From a bacterium (GTDB lineage: Bacteria; Gemmatimonadota; Gemmatimonadetes; Gemmatimonadales; Gemmatimonadaceae), in assembly GCA_027484025.1 (NCBI GenBank), contig JAIXTI010000189.1:1-40934 (forward strand): 40,934 nucleotides of DNA. The letters run 5' to 3'. Below the pieces are notes generated by a model. It saw nothing but the letters and a program-made list of their open reading frames with translations, searched no databases and was not told the origin of the DNA. The translations under genes were made by a program, and so were the position numbers. Shown piece by piece: positions 34,865 through 40,934 of the stretch (position 1 is the first letter of the stretch; each line of letters begins with the position of its first letter).

Positions 34865-35839
34865 CTACTCGATATCCTCCTGCAAGTACCGCTGCACGTC
34901 GGACTTCCGGCGCATCTGGCCGATGAGTCGCTCGTTGAACGCGGTGGCGGTGTCGTATCCGCGATAATAGCGCAGGAGATGATTCATCGCGATCACTTCG
35001 GCAATGACCGTGATGTTTTTGCCGGGATTGAGGTGCACGGTAATCTTGGGGATCTCGACGCCGAGAATGTCGATGGTCTGCACATCGAGTCCCGTGCGGT
35101 CGACCTGTGCCTCCGCATCCCACTCTTCGAGCACCACGACGACTTCGAGCCGCTTCTGCTGCCGCACGGCGTGAATGCCGAAGATGGCCGGAATATCGAG
35201 CAGCCCCACGCCGCGGATTTCCATGAAGTGCCGCTGCAGTTCGTGTCCCTTGCCGATGAGCACGTCGTTGCCGCGTCGCGACACGAAGACGAGGTCATCG
35301 GCAACGAGCCGGTGTCCGCGCTCGACGAGGTCGAGCACGCATTCGGATTTGCCGATGCCGCTCTTGCCCGTGAAGAAGAGCCCGACGCCATACACGTCGG
35401 CGAGCGAGCCGTGCATCGTGGTGGTCGGTGCGAACTGATCGGCGAGGAAGGGTTTGATGAGCCGATAGAACTCTGCCGTTTTCAGACGCGAGCGGAGGAT
35501 GGTCATCCCTGCGTCATCGGCGAGCCGGAGGAGCGGCTCAGGTGGCTCGAGCGCTTTGGTGATGAACGCACACGGAATGGGAAACCCGAAGAATTGTTCG
35601 AGATTCGTGGCGCGCTGTGCGGCGTCGAGCGACTGCAAGTAGGTGATCTCGGTTTCGCCGAGCACCTGAATGCGCTGGTACGGAAAGCGATTGATATAGC
35701 CGGCAAGGACGAGCCCCGGGCTTGACGCCTCGGGGCTCGTGATCTCACGATCGAGACCTGTTGCCGGGCCGAGCAGCTCCAATTCGAGCACATCCTTCAT
35801 CTGCTCGTAGAGCATGCCAACGGTCAGGCGTTTACTCAC
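34865..35839 (-). CDS. hprK: HPr kinase/phosphorylase
   Basis: This 324-residue protein has an N-terminal regulatory domain (about 1-130) and a catalytic domain. The catalytic domain has HGSLADVYG (His143), Walker A GKSGIGKS (158-165), the HPrK signature FMEIRGVGLLDIPAIFG, and the C-terminal NPGKNITVIAEVIAMNHLLR. It phosphorylates HPr on Ser46 using ATP or pyrophosphate and removes it with inorganic phosphate, linking PTS flux to metabolic state. It starts with a GTG overlapping the hpf stop and lies 29 bases ahead of the IIA gene. HPrK outside Firmicutes often serves regulatory PTS systems. Confidence 0.96.
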   Translation of the reverse strand: MSKRLTVGMLYEQMKDVLELELLGPATGLDREITSPEASSPGLVLAGYINRFPYQRIQVLGETEITYLQSLDAAQRATNLEQFFGFPIPCAFITKALEPPEPLLRLADDAGMTILRSRLKTAEFYRLIKPFLADQFAPTTTMHGSLADVYGVGLFFTGKSGIGKSECVLDLVERGHRLVADDLVFVSRRGNDVLIGKGHELQRHFMEIRGVGLLDIPAIFGIHAVRQQKRLEVVVVLEEWDAEAQVDRTGLDVQTIDILGVEIPKITVHLNPGKNITVIAEVIAMNHLLRYYRGYDTATAFNERLIGQMRRKSDVQRYLQEDIE

Positions 35840-36147
35840 CCGGTGCGATCTCCGTCGCGAGGACTTCTGCGGGAGCGACGCACGCTGGCCACTTGGCTTT
35901 CGAGTCGATGCACGGCGGTACTGAGCGCGGGCGCAAAATCGCGGGCGTCAGCCACGGCGAAGAGTTCTCGATGTCGGGTTCCGCGCAGCACGATTTCGAC
36001 GCGACGGGTAGGTCCGTCACCAACGAATCGTACGATGGCATTGGCGACGTGGTGCAATCGCGTCGCAATGCGGCGGATGGCCGATTCGGCCTGGGCCCGA
36101 AGTGACTCGCTCACTTCGGCGTGGTGCGCGTGCAGGATGATCTCCAT
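35836..36147 (-). CDS. hpf: Ribosome hibernation-promoting factor, short HPF/YfiA family
   Basis: This 103-residue protein starts at MEIILHAHHAEVSESLRAQAESAIRRI. The sigma-54 modulation/S30EA ribosome-binding fold is indicated by HHVANAIVRFVGDGPTRRVEIVLRG and the helix ALSTAVHRLESQVASVRR, ending in a basic tail SRRSPRDGDR. It lacks the C-terminal domain of long HPF, so it should be the short type that promotes 100S ribosome pairing in slow growth. Its ATG overlaps the glycosyltransferase stop, and its own stop overlaps the hprK start, a neighbourhood reminiscent of hpf-ptsN loci in proteobacteria. Confidence 0.88.
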   Translation of the reverse strand: MEIILHAHHAEVSESLRAQAESAIRRIATRLHHVANAIVRFVGDGPTRRVEIVLRGTRHRELFAVADARDFAPALSTAVHRLESQVASVRRSRRSPRDGDRTG

Positions 36148-37268
36148 CAGCGACCTTCCTCCCTTCCCACGACCTCTCGGAGGTGGGCTTCTGTCTCTTT
36201 CGCGGCGTTCGCCCAGGTAAAGCCCTCGGCGAAGCGTCGTGCATTGGCCCCCAGGTGTTCGACGAGCGTCCGCTCGCCGCTGAGGCGTCGCATGCAGCCA
36301 GCCATGGCAGCCACGTCTCCGTGTGTCACGAGAAACCCTGTTTCGCCGTGCTTCACGGACTCGCGAATTCCCGGAGAGTTCGACGCAATCACCGGAGTTC
36401 CGCTCGCTGCTGCCTCCAGGTTCGTAATCCCCCACCCCTCCTTTGGTGATGCGAAAACGGTCGCCCATGCTCGTCGTAGCAGAGCGCACTTCTCAGTCTC
36501 GTCAATACGTCCTAAAAACCGTACCCTCGAGGTGACCCCCAAGGTTCCCGCCAACTGCTCCAGTTCGCCACGAAATTCACCGGCCCCGGCAATTTCGAGG
36601 GTGGCCTCCGGAACCTCGCAGGCGGCGAACGCCCGCAGGACCAGATCTACCCCTTTATACTTCTTCAAGCGACCCAGATATGCAAATACGGGACGATCCG
36701 CTCTAAAGGTGGGATCTGGCGTGTACTGCGCGGAATCGATCCCCGGGAAAATGACGCGTATCCGGTCCGCTGCGATACCACGCTGCACCAGATCCTCCTT
36801 GGTGCTCTCGCTGATCGCCTCGAAGGCGTGGCCCCGGTAGAACCACGGGAGCGGCTTTTCCGACAGCCAGACGGCGGTGGCCAGCGGCGCGGCGAGTTCC
36901 TGAAATGCCGTCCCCCCGAACAGGTGTGGCACCAGCCCGACGAGCTTGGGGGCGCGCCAGGTGGGGGTGAAGAGCGGCACCTTGTTGATGTCTTCGACGA
37001 GGACGTCGAAGCCGCGCTGCACGAGGTGCGTGTGCCAGTAGCGGCGCGCCAGGAACGGGAAGGTCTGCCGCGTTCCGACGCGGTGCACTTCGATGCCGTC
37101 GAGTGTGGCGCGCGGCGGGCACCCGGGCCACCCGCCGCAGAGGAGCACGACCTCGTGCCCCATCGCGGCGAGCCGTCCGAAAATCTCGTGCAGATGGATC
37201 TCGGCGCCGCCCGCCAGCGGATTGTCGCGGCACTGCCAGTTGACGACGGCAATGCGCAACGGCGTCAC
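36147..37268 (-). CDS. Glycosyltransferase family 4-like protein
   Basis: This 373-residue cytoplasmic or membrane-peripheral enzyme has the GT-B fold. The N-terminal acceptor domain includes NPLAGGAEIHLHEIFGRLAAMGHEV and the C-terminal nucleotide-sugar domain has PVFAYLGRLKKYKGVDLVLRAF. The donor-site motif is EGWGITNLEAAASGTPVIAS, with the EX7E glutamates. It transfers a sugar from a nucleotide donor; acceptor and sugar cannot be told. It overlaps nusB at its start and hpf at its end by a few bases. No polysaccharide genes are nearby, so its placement between nusB and hpf is unusual. Confidence 0.88.
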   Translation of the reverse strand: MTPLRIAVVNWQCRDNPLAGGAEIHLHEIFGRLAAMGHEVVLLCGGWPGCPPRATLDGIEVHRVGTRQTFPFLARRYWHTHLVQRGFDVLVEDINKVPLFTPTWRAPKLVGLVPHLFGGTAFQELAAPLATAVWLSEKPLPWFYRGHAFEAISESTKEDLVQRGIAADRIRVIFPGIDSAQYTPDPTFRADRPVFAYLGRLKKYKGVDLVLRAFAACEVPEATLEIAGAGEFRGELEQLAGTLGVTSRVRFLGRIDETEKCALLRRAWATVFASPKEGWGITNLEAAASGTPVIASNSPGIRESVKHGETGFLVTHGDVAAMAGCMRRLSGERTLVEHLGANARRFAEGFTWANAAKETEAHLREVVGREEGR

Positions 37269-37777
37269 AGCTTGCCGAGCTTGCGCGCGTACGCGTCGAG
37301 CACGCCGTTCACGAAGCGCGCGCTCCGCTCGGTGCCATACCGCTCGGCGAGGTGCACGGCTTCCTGGAGCACGACCTTCACCGGTGTCTCGTTCCGCGCC
37401 ATTTCGGCGGCGGCCAGGCGCAACACACAGCGTTCGATGACACCGAGCCGCTCGAGGCGCCAGTTGTTGGTCACCTCGGCGAGTGCCGCATCGAGGGCCT
37501 CGACGTTGTCGGCGACGGTCGCCACGAGACGCGACGCGAACGCCCGCTCTTCGGGGACGACCGCGAGGTCGTCGAACACCGTGGTGGCGATGCGACGCAA
37601 CTGCGCCTGATCACGCACGTCGGCGGCATACAGCGCCTGCAGCGCCCGGGCGCGCCCACGCGTCTCCATGCGCTCCGCTTTCGTGGTCGGCTTTCCGCGC
37701 GTGCGCTTGCCGGTTTTGGGGAGCAGCGGTTCCTGCGAAGGGCCATCCCAAAACGTGTCGTCGCGAAGATTGCTCAC
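37265..37777 (-). CDS. nusB: Transcription antitermination factor NusB
   Basis: This 170-residue protein has a disordered basic N-terminus (about 1-35, KTGKRTRGKPTTKAERMETR) and then the helical NusB fold: RGRARALQALYAADVRD, NNWRLERLGVIERCVLRLAAAEM and KVVLQEAVHLAERYGTERSARFVNGVLDAYAR. It binds boxA RNA with NusE for rRNA antitermination. The GTG start overlaps the ribH stop, a common nusB-ribH arrangement in bacteria. Confidence 0.94.
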   Translation of the reverse strand: MSNLRDDTFWDGPSQEPLLPKTGKRTRGKPTTKAERMETRGRARALQALYAADVRDQAQLRRIATTVFDDLAVVPEERAFASRLVATVADNVEALDAALAEVTNNWRLERLGVIERCVLRLAAAEMARNETPVKVVLQEAVHLAERYGTERSARFVNGVLDAYARKLGKL

Positions 37778-38268
37778 GCGTCATCCTCGCCGAAGTTGTC
37801 GCCGGCAAAGGCGCGATCGAACATATCGAGCACTTCGAGCGCGGCGAGCGCCGCGTCGATGCCCTTATTGCCATGCGCACCACCGGCCCGTTCTTCCGCC
37901 TGCTCGATGGTATCGGTGGTGAGCAGTCCCAGCGTGACCGGCACTTCGAAATCGCGCGACGCCTCCATGAGCCCCCGCGAGGTTTCGCCCGCGACGAACT
38001 CGAAGTGCGGCGTGCCGCCTCGAATGACGGCGCCAACCACGACGGCGGCGTCGTACTTGCCCGACGACAACGCGCGACGCACGGCGACCGGCAACTCCCA
38101 TGCGCCCGGGACCCAGAGTACATCGATGTCGTCGAAGGCGACGCCCTTGCCCACGAGCGTGGTTACCGCGCCCTCCGCGAGGGGAACGGTGATGCTTTCG
38201 TTGAAACGGCTCGCGACGACGACGATACGACGTCCTTCGCCGCGCGGTTCTCCAGTGAACTCGGCCAC
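37774..38268 (-). CDS. ribH: 6,7-dimethyl-8-ribityllumazine synthase
   Basis: This 164-residue protein starts at a GTG 7 bases after the ribBA stop; the longer in-frame sequence lies within ribBA. Family motifs are VVASRFNESITVPLAEGA, WVPGAWELPVAV, GAVIRGGTPHFEFVAGE with the catalytic His, and LLTTDTIEQAEERAG. It condenses the ribityl-aminouracil with dihydroxybutanone phosphate, the penultimate riboflavin step. No Shine-Dalgarno is obvious, so coupling to ribBA translation is likely. Confidence 0.95.
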   Translation of the reverse strand: MAEFTGEPRGEGRRIVVVASRFNESITVPLAEGAVTTLVGKGVAFDDIDVLWVPGAWELPVAVRRALSSGKYDAAVVVGAVIRGGTPHFEFVAGETSRGLMEASRDFEVPVTLGLLTTDTIEQAEERAGGAHGNKGIDAALAALEVLDMFDRAFAGDNFGEDDA

Positions 38269-38275
38269 GTTGATC

Positions 38276-39538
38276 TCAGACGGCGAAGAGGTGTCCAAGC
38301 TTGGTGCGCTTGGTTTCAAGATAGGTAGCGTTCTCACTGGTCGACGGCGCCTCAATGCGCACACGATCCTTGAGCACGAGACCGTAGCCGTCGAGCCCCA
38401 CGAGCTTGCGCGGGTTATTGGTCAGAATGCGAATGGAGCGGACGCCGAGATCGAGCAGGATCTGGGCACCGATGCCATAGTTGCGAAGGTCGGGCTTGAA
38501 GCCGAGTTGTTCGTTGGCTTCGACGGTATCGGCGCCGGTGTCCTGCAGTTCGTACGCCTTGATCTTGTTGAGCAGCCCGATGCCGCGGCCTTCCTGATCG
38601 AGATACACGATGACGCCACGCCCTTCGGCCTGGATCATCTGCATGGCTTTCTCGAGCTGCCAGCCACAGTCGCAGCGGCGCGAGTGGAACACGTCGCCAG
38701 TCAGGCACTTGCTGTGCATGCGCACGAGCACGTCTTCGCCGTTGGTCACGTCGCCATACGCGATGGCAATGTGTTCGCGATGATCGACATCGTTCTTGTA
38801 GCCGACGATGCGCCAGTCGCCGTAATCGGTGGGGAGGCGCGCATCGGCCATGCGGTGCACGAGCCGCTCGTTCTGCAGCCGGTACGCCACCAGCTGCGCG
38901 ATGGTGATGAAGGTGATGCCGTGCTCGCGCGCGAACACTTCGAGCTGCGGACGACGCGACGTGGTGCCGTCCTTGTTGAGGATCTCGCAGATGACGCCGG
39001 CCGGCTGCAAGCCGGCGAGCCGCGCGAGATCGACGGCAGCTTCGGTGTGTCCCACCCGCTGCAACACGCCGCCATTGCGCGCGCGGAGCGGATGAATGTG
39101 TCCGGGGACGCGCAGGTCGGCGCGCGTGGCCCCGGGGGAGACGGCCACGCGAATGGTGGTGGCGCGATCACTCGCACTGATGCCGGTCGACACGCCGTAC
39201 TTGGCCGCCGCATCGATGCTCACAGTAAACGCCGTGGACATCGCTTCGGTGTTGTGATCGACCTGCATCTCGAGTCCCAGCCGGTCGGCGAGCTCGTTCG
39301 TCATGGAGAGACAGATCATGCCCTTCGCTTCGAGCATGAAGTTCACCATTTCGGGGGTGACGAGTTCGGCCGCGCACACGAGATCTCCCTCGTTTTCGCG
39401 ATCTTCGTCATCGGCTACCACCACGAACTTTCCGGCAGCAATATCCGCCAGCGCCTGTGCGACGGTGCCGAAGACACCGTCGGCGTCATCGGCGAGCGAT
39501 GCGTTGTCGTTGGGCGCGATTGTGTTGTCCTGCGTCAT
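38276..39538 (-). CDS. ribBA: Bifunctional DHBP synthase / GTP cyclohydrolase II
   Basis: This 420-residue fusion has an N-terminal RibB domain (about 20-220), with DDEDRENEGDLVCAAE, GMICLSMTNELADRLGL and RVGHTEAAVDLARLAGLQPAGVICEI. The C-terminal RibA domain includes MHSKCLTGDVFHSRRCDCGWQL, supplying the three zinc cysteines, and YLDQEGRGIGLLNKIKAYELQD. It supplies both precursor branches of riboflavin synthesis, from ribulose-5-phosphate and GTP. HSK replaces the common HSE just before the first zinc Cys. The ATG overlaps the ribE stop. Confidence 0.96.
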   Translation of the reverse strand: MTQDNTIAPNDNASLADDADGVFGTVAQALADIAAGKFVVVADDEDRENEGDLVCAAELVTPEMVNFMLEAKGMICLSMTNELADRLGLEMQVDHNTEAMSTAFTVSIDAAAKYGVSTGISASDRATTIRVAVSPGATRADLRVPGHIHPLRARNGGVLQRVGHTEAAVDLARLAGLQPAGVICEILNKDGTTSRRPQLEVFAREHGITFITIAQLVAYRLQNERLVHRMADARLPTDYGDWRIVGYKNDVDHREHIAIAYGDVTNGEDVLVRMHSKCLTGDVFHSRRCDCGWQLEKAMQMIQAEGRGVIVYLDQEGRGIGLLNKIKAYELQDTGADTVEANEQLGFKPDLRNYGIGAQILLDLGVRSIRILTNNPRKLVGLDGYGLVLKDRVRIEAPSTSENATYLETKRTKLGHLFAV

Positions 39539-40188
39539 ACCTTCAACTCCGTCAGTGCAGCCGCCAGTGAAGGCGCGCCCGTTGCGCGCAGATATGGCGT
39601 CAGCAGTCGTTCGATGTGCTTGGCCAGCACATCGGCTTCCACGTGCACCGCCGCGCCGGCCGAGAGCAGGCCAAGCGTGGTGTGGCGCCGGGTGTATTCG
39701 ATAATGGAGAGCTGCACCCCGGTGGGGAGCAGTTCGTTCACGGTGAGGCTCACGCCGTTGATCGTGATGGAGCCCTTGTCGACGAGCAGCGGTCGCAGGG
39801 CGGTCGGCAGTTCGACGTCGATGAGCCAGGCGTCGCCCTGATCACGGGTATCGAGCACCTGTCCGAGCCCGTCGACATGTCCGAGTACGAGATGCCCACC
39901 GAGCCGGTCGCCGAGGCGCATGGCGCGCTCGAGGTTCACCTGCCCACCGTCGACCCAGTCGCCGATGGTGGTGCGGCCCAGCGTCGTGGTGATCGCGGCG
40001 ACGGTAAACCACCCTTGGCCGTCGGCACGCACCCCATGCTCGCGCACCGTGAGACAGGCCCCGTTCACGGCGATGCTCTCGCCGTCAGTGAGGTCGGTAT
40101 ACCGGCTGGCGATGCGCAGTTCGCGCCCGGCCGGTGTGTCGGCGACGTGCTCGATGAGCCCCACGTCGTCTACAAGCCCCGTGAACAT
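39535..40188 (-). CDS. ribE: Riboflavin synthase, alpha subunit
   Basis: This 217-residue protein begins MFTGLVDDVGLIEHV, the diagnostic start of riboflavin synthase. It has two lumazine-binding repeats: the first with ESIAVNGACLTV and RAMRLGDRLGGHLVLGHVDG, the second with GSITINGVSLTVNEL and TTLGLLSAGAAVHVEADVLAKHIERLL. It dismutates two lumazine molecules into riboflavin. It lies 7 bases after ribD and overlaps ribBA. Confidence 0.95.
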   Translation of the reverse strand: MFTGLVDDVGLIEHVADTPAGRELRIASRYTDLTDGESIAVNGACLTVREHGVRADGQGWFTVAAITTTLGRTTIGDWVDGGQVNLERAMRLGDRLGGHLVLGHVDGLGQVLDTRDQGDAWLIDVELPTALRPLLVDKGSITINGVSLTVNELLPTGVQLSIIEYTRRHTTLGLLSAGAAVHVEADVLAKHIERLLTPYLRATGAPSLAAALTELKV

Positions 40189-40195
40189 CCTGTCT

Positions 40196-40934
40196 TCAGT
40201 CTCCGGAAACAGCGTAACGGGTCATCAGGTCGGCGCCGTATCCACGGCGCTCGAGCACAGTGAGACGGGGCGCCGAAGTGGCGTCCTGTCCCGGGAGTGC
40301 GGCAAAAGCACAAACGGCCCCTGCCCCCAGAATGACCGGAGCCTGAAAGATAATCAGGTGGTGCACGAGTCCGGCGTTCAGGAGCGCCGAGGCGATTTCC
40401 GCCCCGCCCTCGACGAACAGATGCCGCACGCCGGCCCTTCGCAGACTCCGGAGGCCATCAGCCAACTGCTCAACGGCGTGTACGGTCACTCCGATCCCGG
40501 CGAGGGCCTCCACGCGCTCCGTGGGGGCCTCAACGCCCGTGATGAGGTGCACGGGGAGCTCGCGGGCGGTTGCGGCCAGCACACTGCCTTGGGGGAGCCG
40601 GGCCTGGCGGTCGAAGACGACCCGCGCCGGGGGGATGCGTGGAGTCGGGGCCAGACGCACCGTGAGGGCGGGATCGTCGGCGAGCACGGTGCCGATGCCC
40701 ACGCCGACCGCATCGGCGTCCGCGCGCATGGCGTGCACCGCCGCCTGCGATTCAGGGCCCGTCAGCCAGGCGCGTTGGCGCGATGGGCCGGCGATGGCCC
40801 CGTCGATGGAGACGGCGAGCTTGAGCGTAACGAACGGGAGTGCCTGATGGCGAGCGGCGTGGACAAATGGCGCGTTCTGAAGCCGCGCGGCCGATTCACA
40901 CACGCCGGTTACGACCTCGATGCCGGCCGATCGC
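40196..40934 (-). CDS. ribD: Riboflavin biosynthesis protein RibD, reductase domain (5' end outside window)
   Basis: The frame stays open to the window edge, giving about 246 residues. The edge segment AGIEVVTGVCESAARLQNAPF is the standard linker after the deaminase domain, so the gene continues beyond the window. The reductase part shows PFVTLKLAVSIDGAIA, SRQRAWLTGPESQAAVHAMRADADAVGVGIGTVLADDPALTVR and HLFVEGGAEIASALLNAGLVHHL. It reduces the deaminated pyrimidine ribosyl intermediate with NADPH. A GTG at 40903 could look like a start but falls inside the conserved linker. Any FMN riboswitch would be outside the window. Confidence 0.93.
   Translation of the reverse strand, partial: RSAGIEVVTGVCESAARLQNAPFVHAARHQALPFVTLKLAVSIDGAIAGPSRQRAWLTGPESQAAVHAMRADADAVGVGIGTVLADDPALTVRLAPTPRIPPARVVFDRQARLPQGSVLAATARELPVHLITGVEAPTERVEALAGIGVTVHAVEQLADGLRSLRRAGVRHLFVEGGAEIASALLNAGLVHHLIIFQAPVILGAGAVCAFAALPGQDATSAPRLTVLERRGYGADLMTRYAVSGD

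Noticed and set aside
37352..39841. An 829-codon open frame on the plus strand opposite nusB, ribH, ribBA and ribE
   Set aside because: It lies opposite conserved enzymes, has no recognisable domain, and long antisense frames are expected at this GC content.

Overview
The window is about 41 kb of high-GC bacterial chromosome with dense, overlapping genes and frequent GTG starts. The gene mix suggests a diderm of the Gemmatimonadota / wider FCB neighbourhood, Gemmatimonas-like. It has many lipoprotein signals, a TonB-dependent receptor, a tricorn-type protease, DUF885 proteins, a secreted protein with an NYPNPFNP sorting-type motif, and a mannose-family PTS with HPr kinase. This assignment is inferred from gene content and was not checked by search. 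I see no insertion sequence, integrase, phage gene or CRISPR array.

Left part (1-4590): a possible gene tail at the edge, a CnoX/YbbN-like thioredoxin (+), a convergent tricorn-like S41 protease (-), and two tandem serine tRNAs (-) ending in a strong intrinsic terminator.

4759-13698 (+): seven tightly coupled genes. They are a DUF885 lipoprotein, a Gfo/Idh/MocA oxidoreductase, a second DUF885 protein whose HExxPGH motif is degenerate, a peptide-type ABC binding protein with two permeases and no ATPase gene, and a D-2-hydroxyacid dehydrogenase. This looks like a peptide or modified-amino-acid scavenging system, and it is one of two candidates here for something undescribed.

13728-19685 (-): a TPR protein, tadA, an exported N-formylglutamate-amidohydrolase-like lipoprotein coupled to clpB, and a small secreted FlgD-Ig/T9SS-like protein with its own AT-rich promoter region and terminator.

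19925-27191 (-): a cobalamin operon. A clear B12 riboswitch precedes btuF, btuC and btuD homologues, a BtuB-like TonB receptor and a propeller-like lipoprotein, with recO beyond a perfect hairpin. The lipoprotein sits where Bacteroides loci carry BtuG, the surface B12-capturing beta-propeller. It is the best candidate for a new component.

27234-30289 (-): a membrane-anchored carboxypeptidase-regulatory-like protein, a bifunctional-nuclease (DUF151) protein, and metK.

30386-40934 (-): one long chain of 14 genes, mostly touching or overlapping: ribD (cut by the edge), ribE, ribBA, ribH, nusB, a glycosyltransferase, hpf, hprK, EIIA, EIIB, EIIC and EIID of the mannose PTS family, ptsH and ptsI. 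HPr keeps both His15 and Ser46. The chain therefore encodes a complete phosphorelay with its kinase, next to riboflavin synthesis and ribosome hibernation, but with no sugar catabolic gene.
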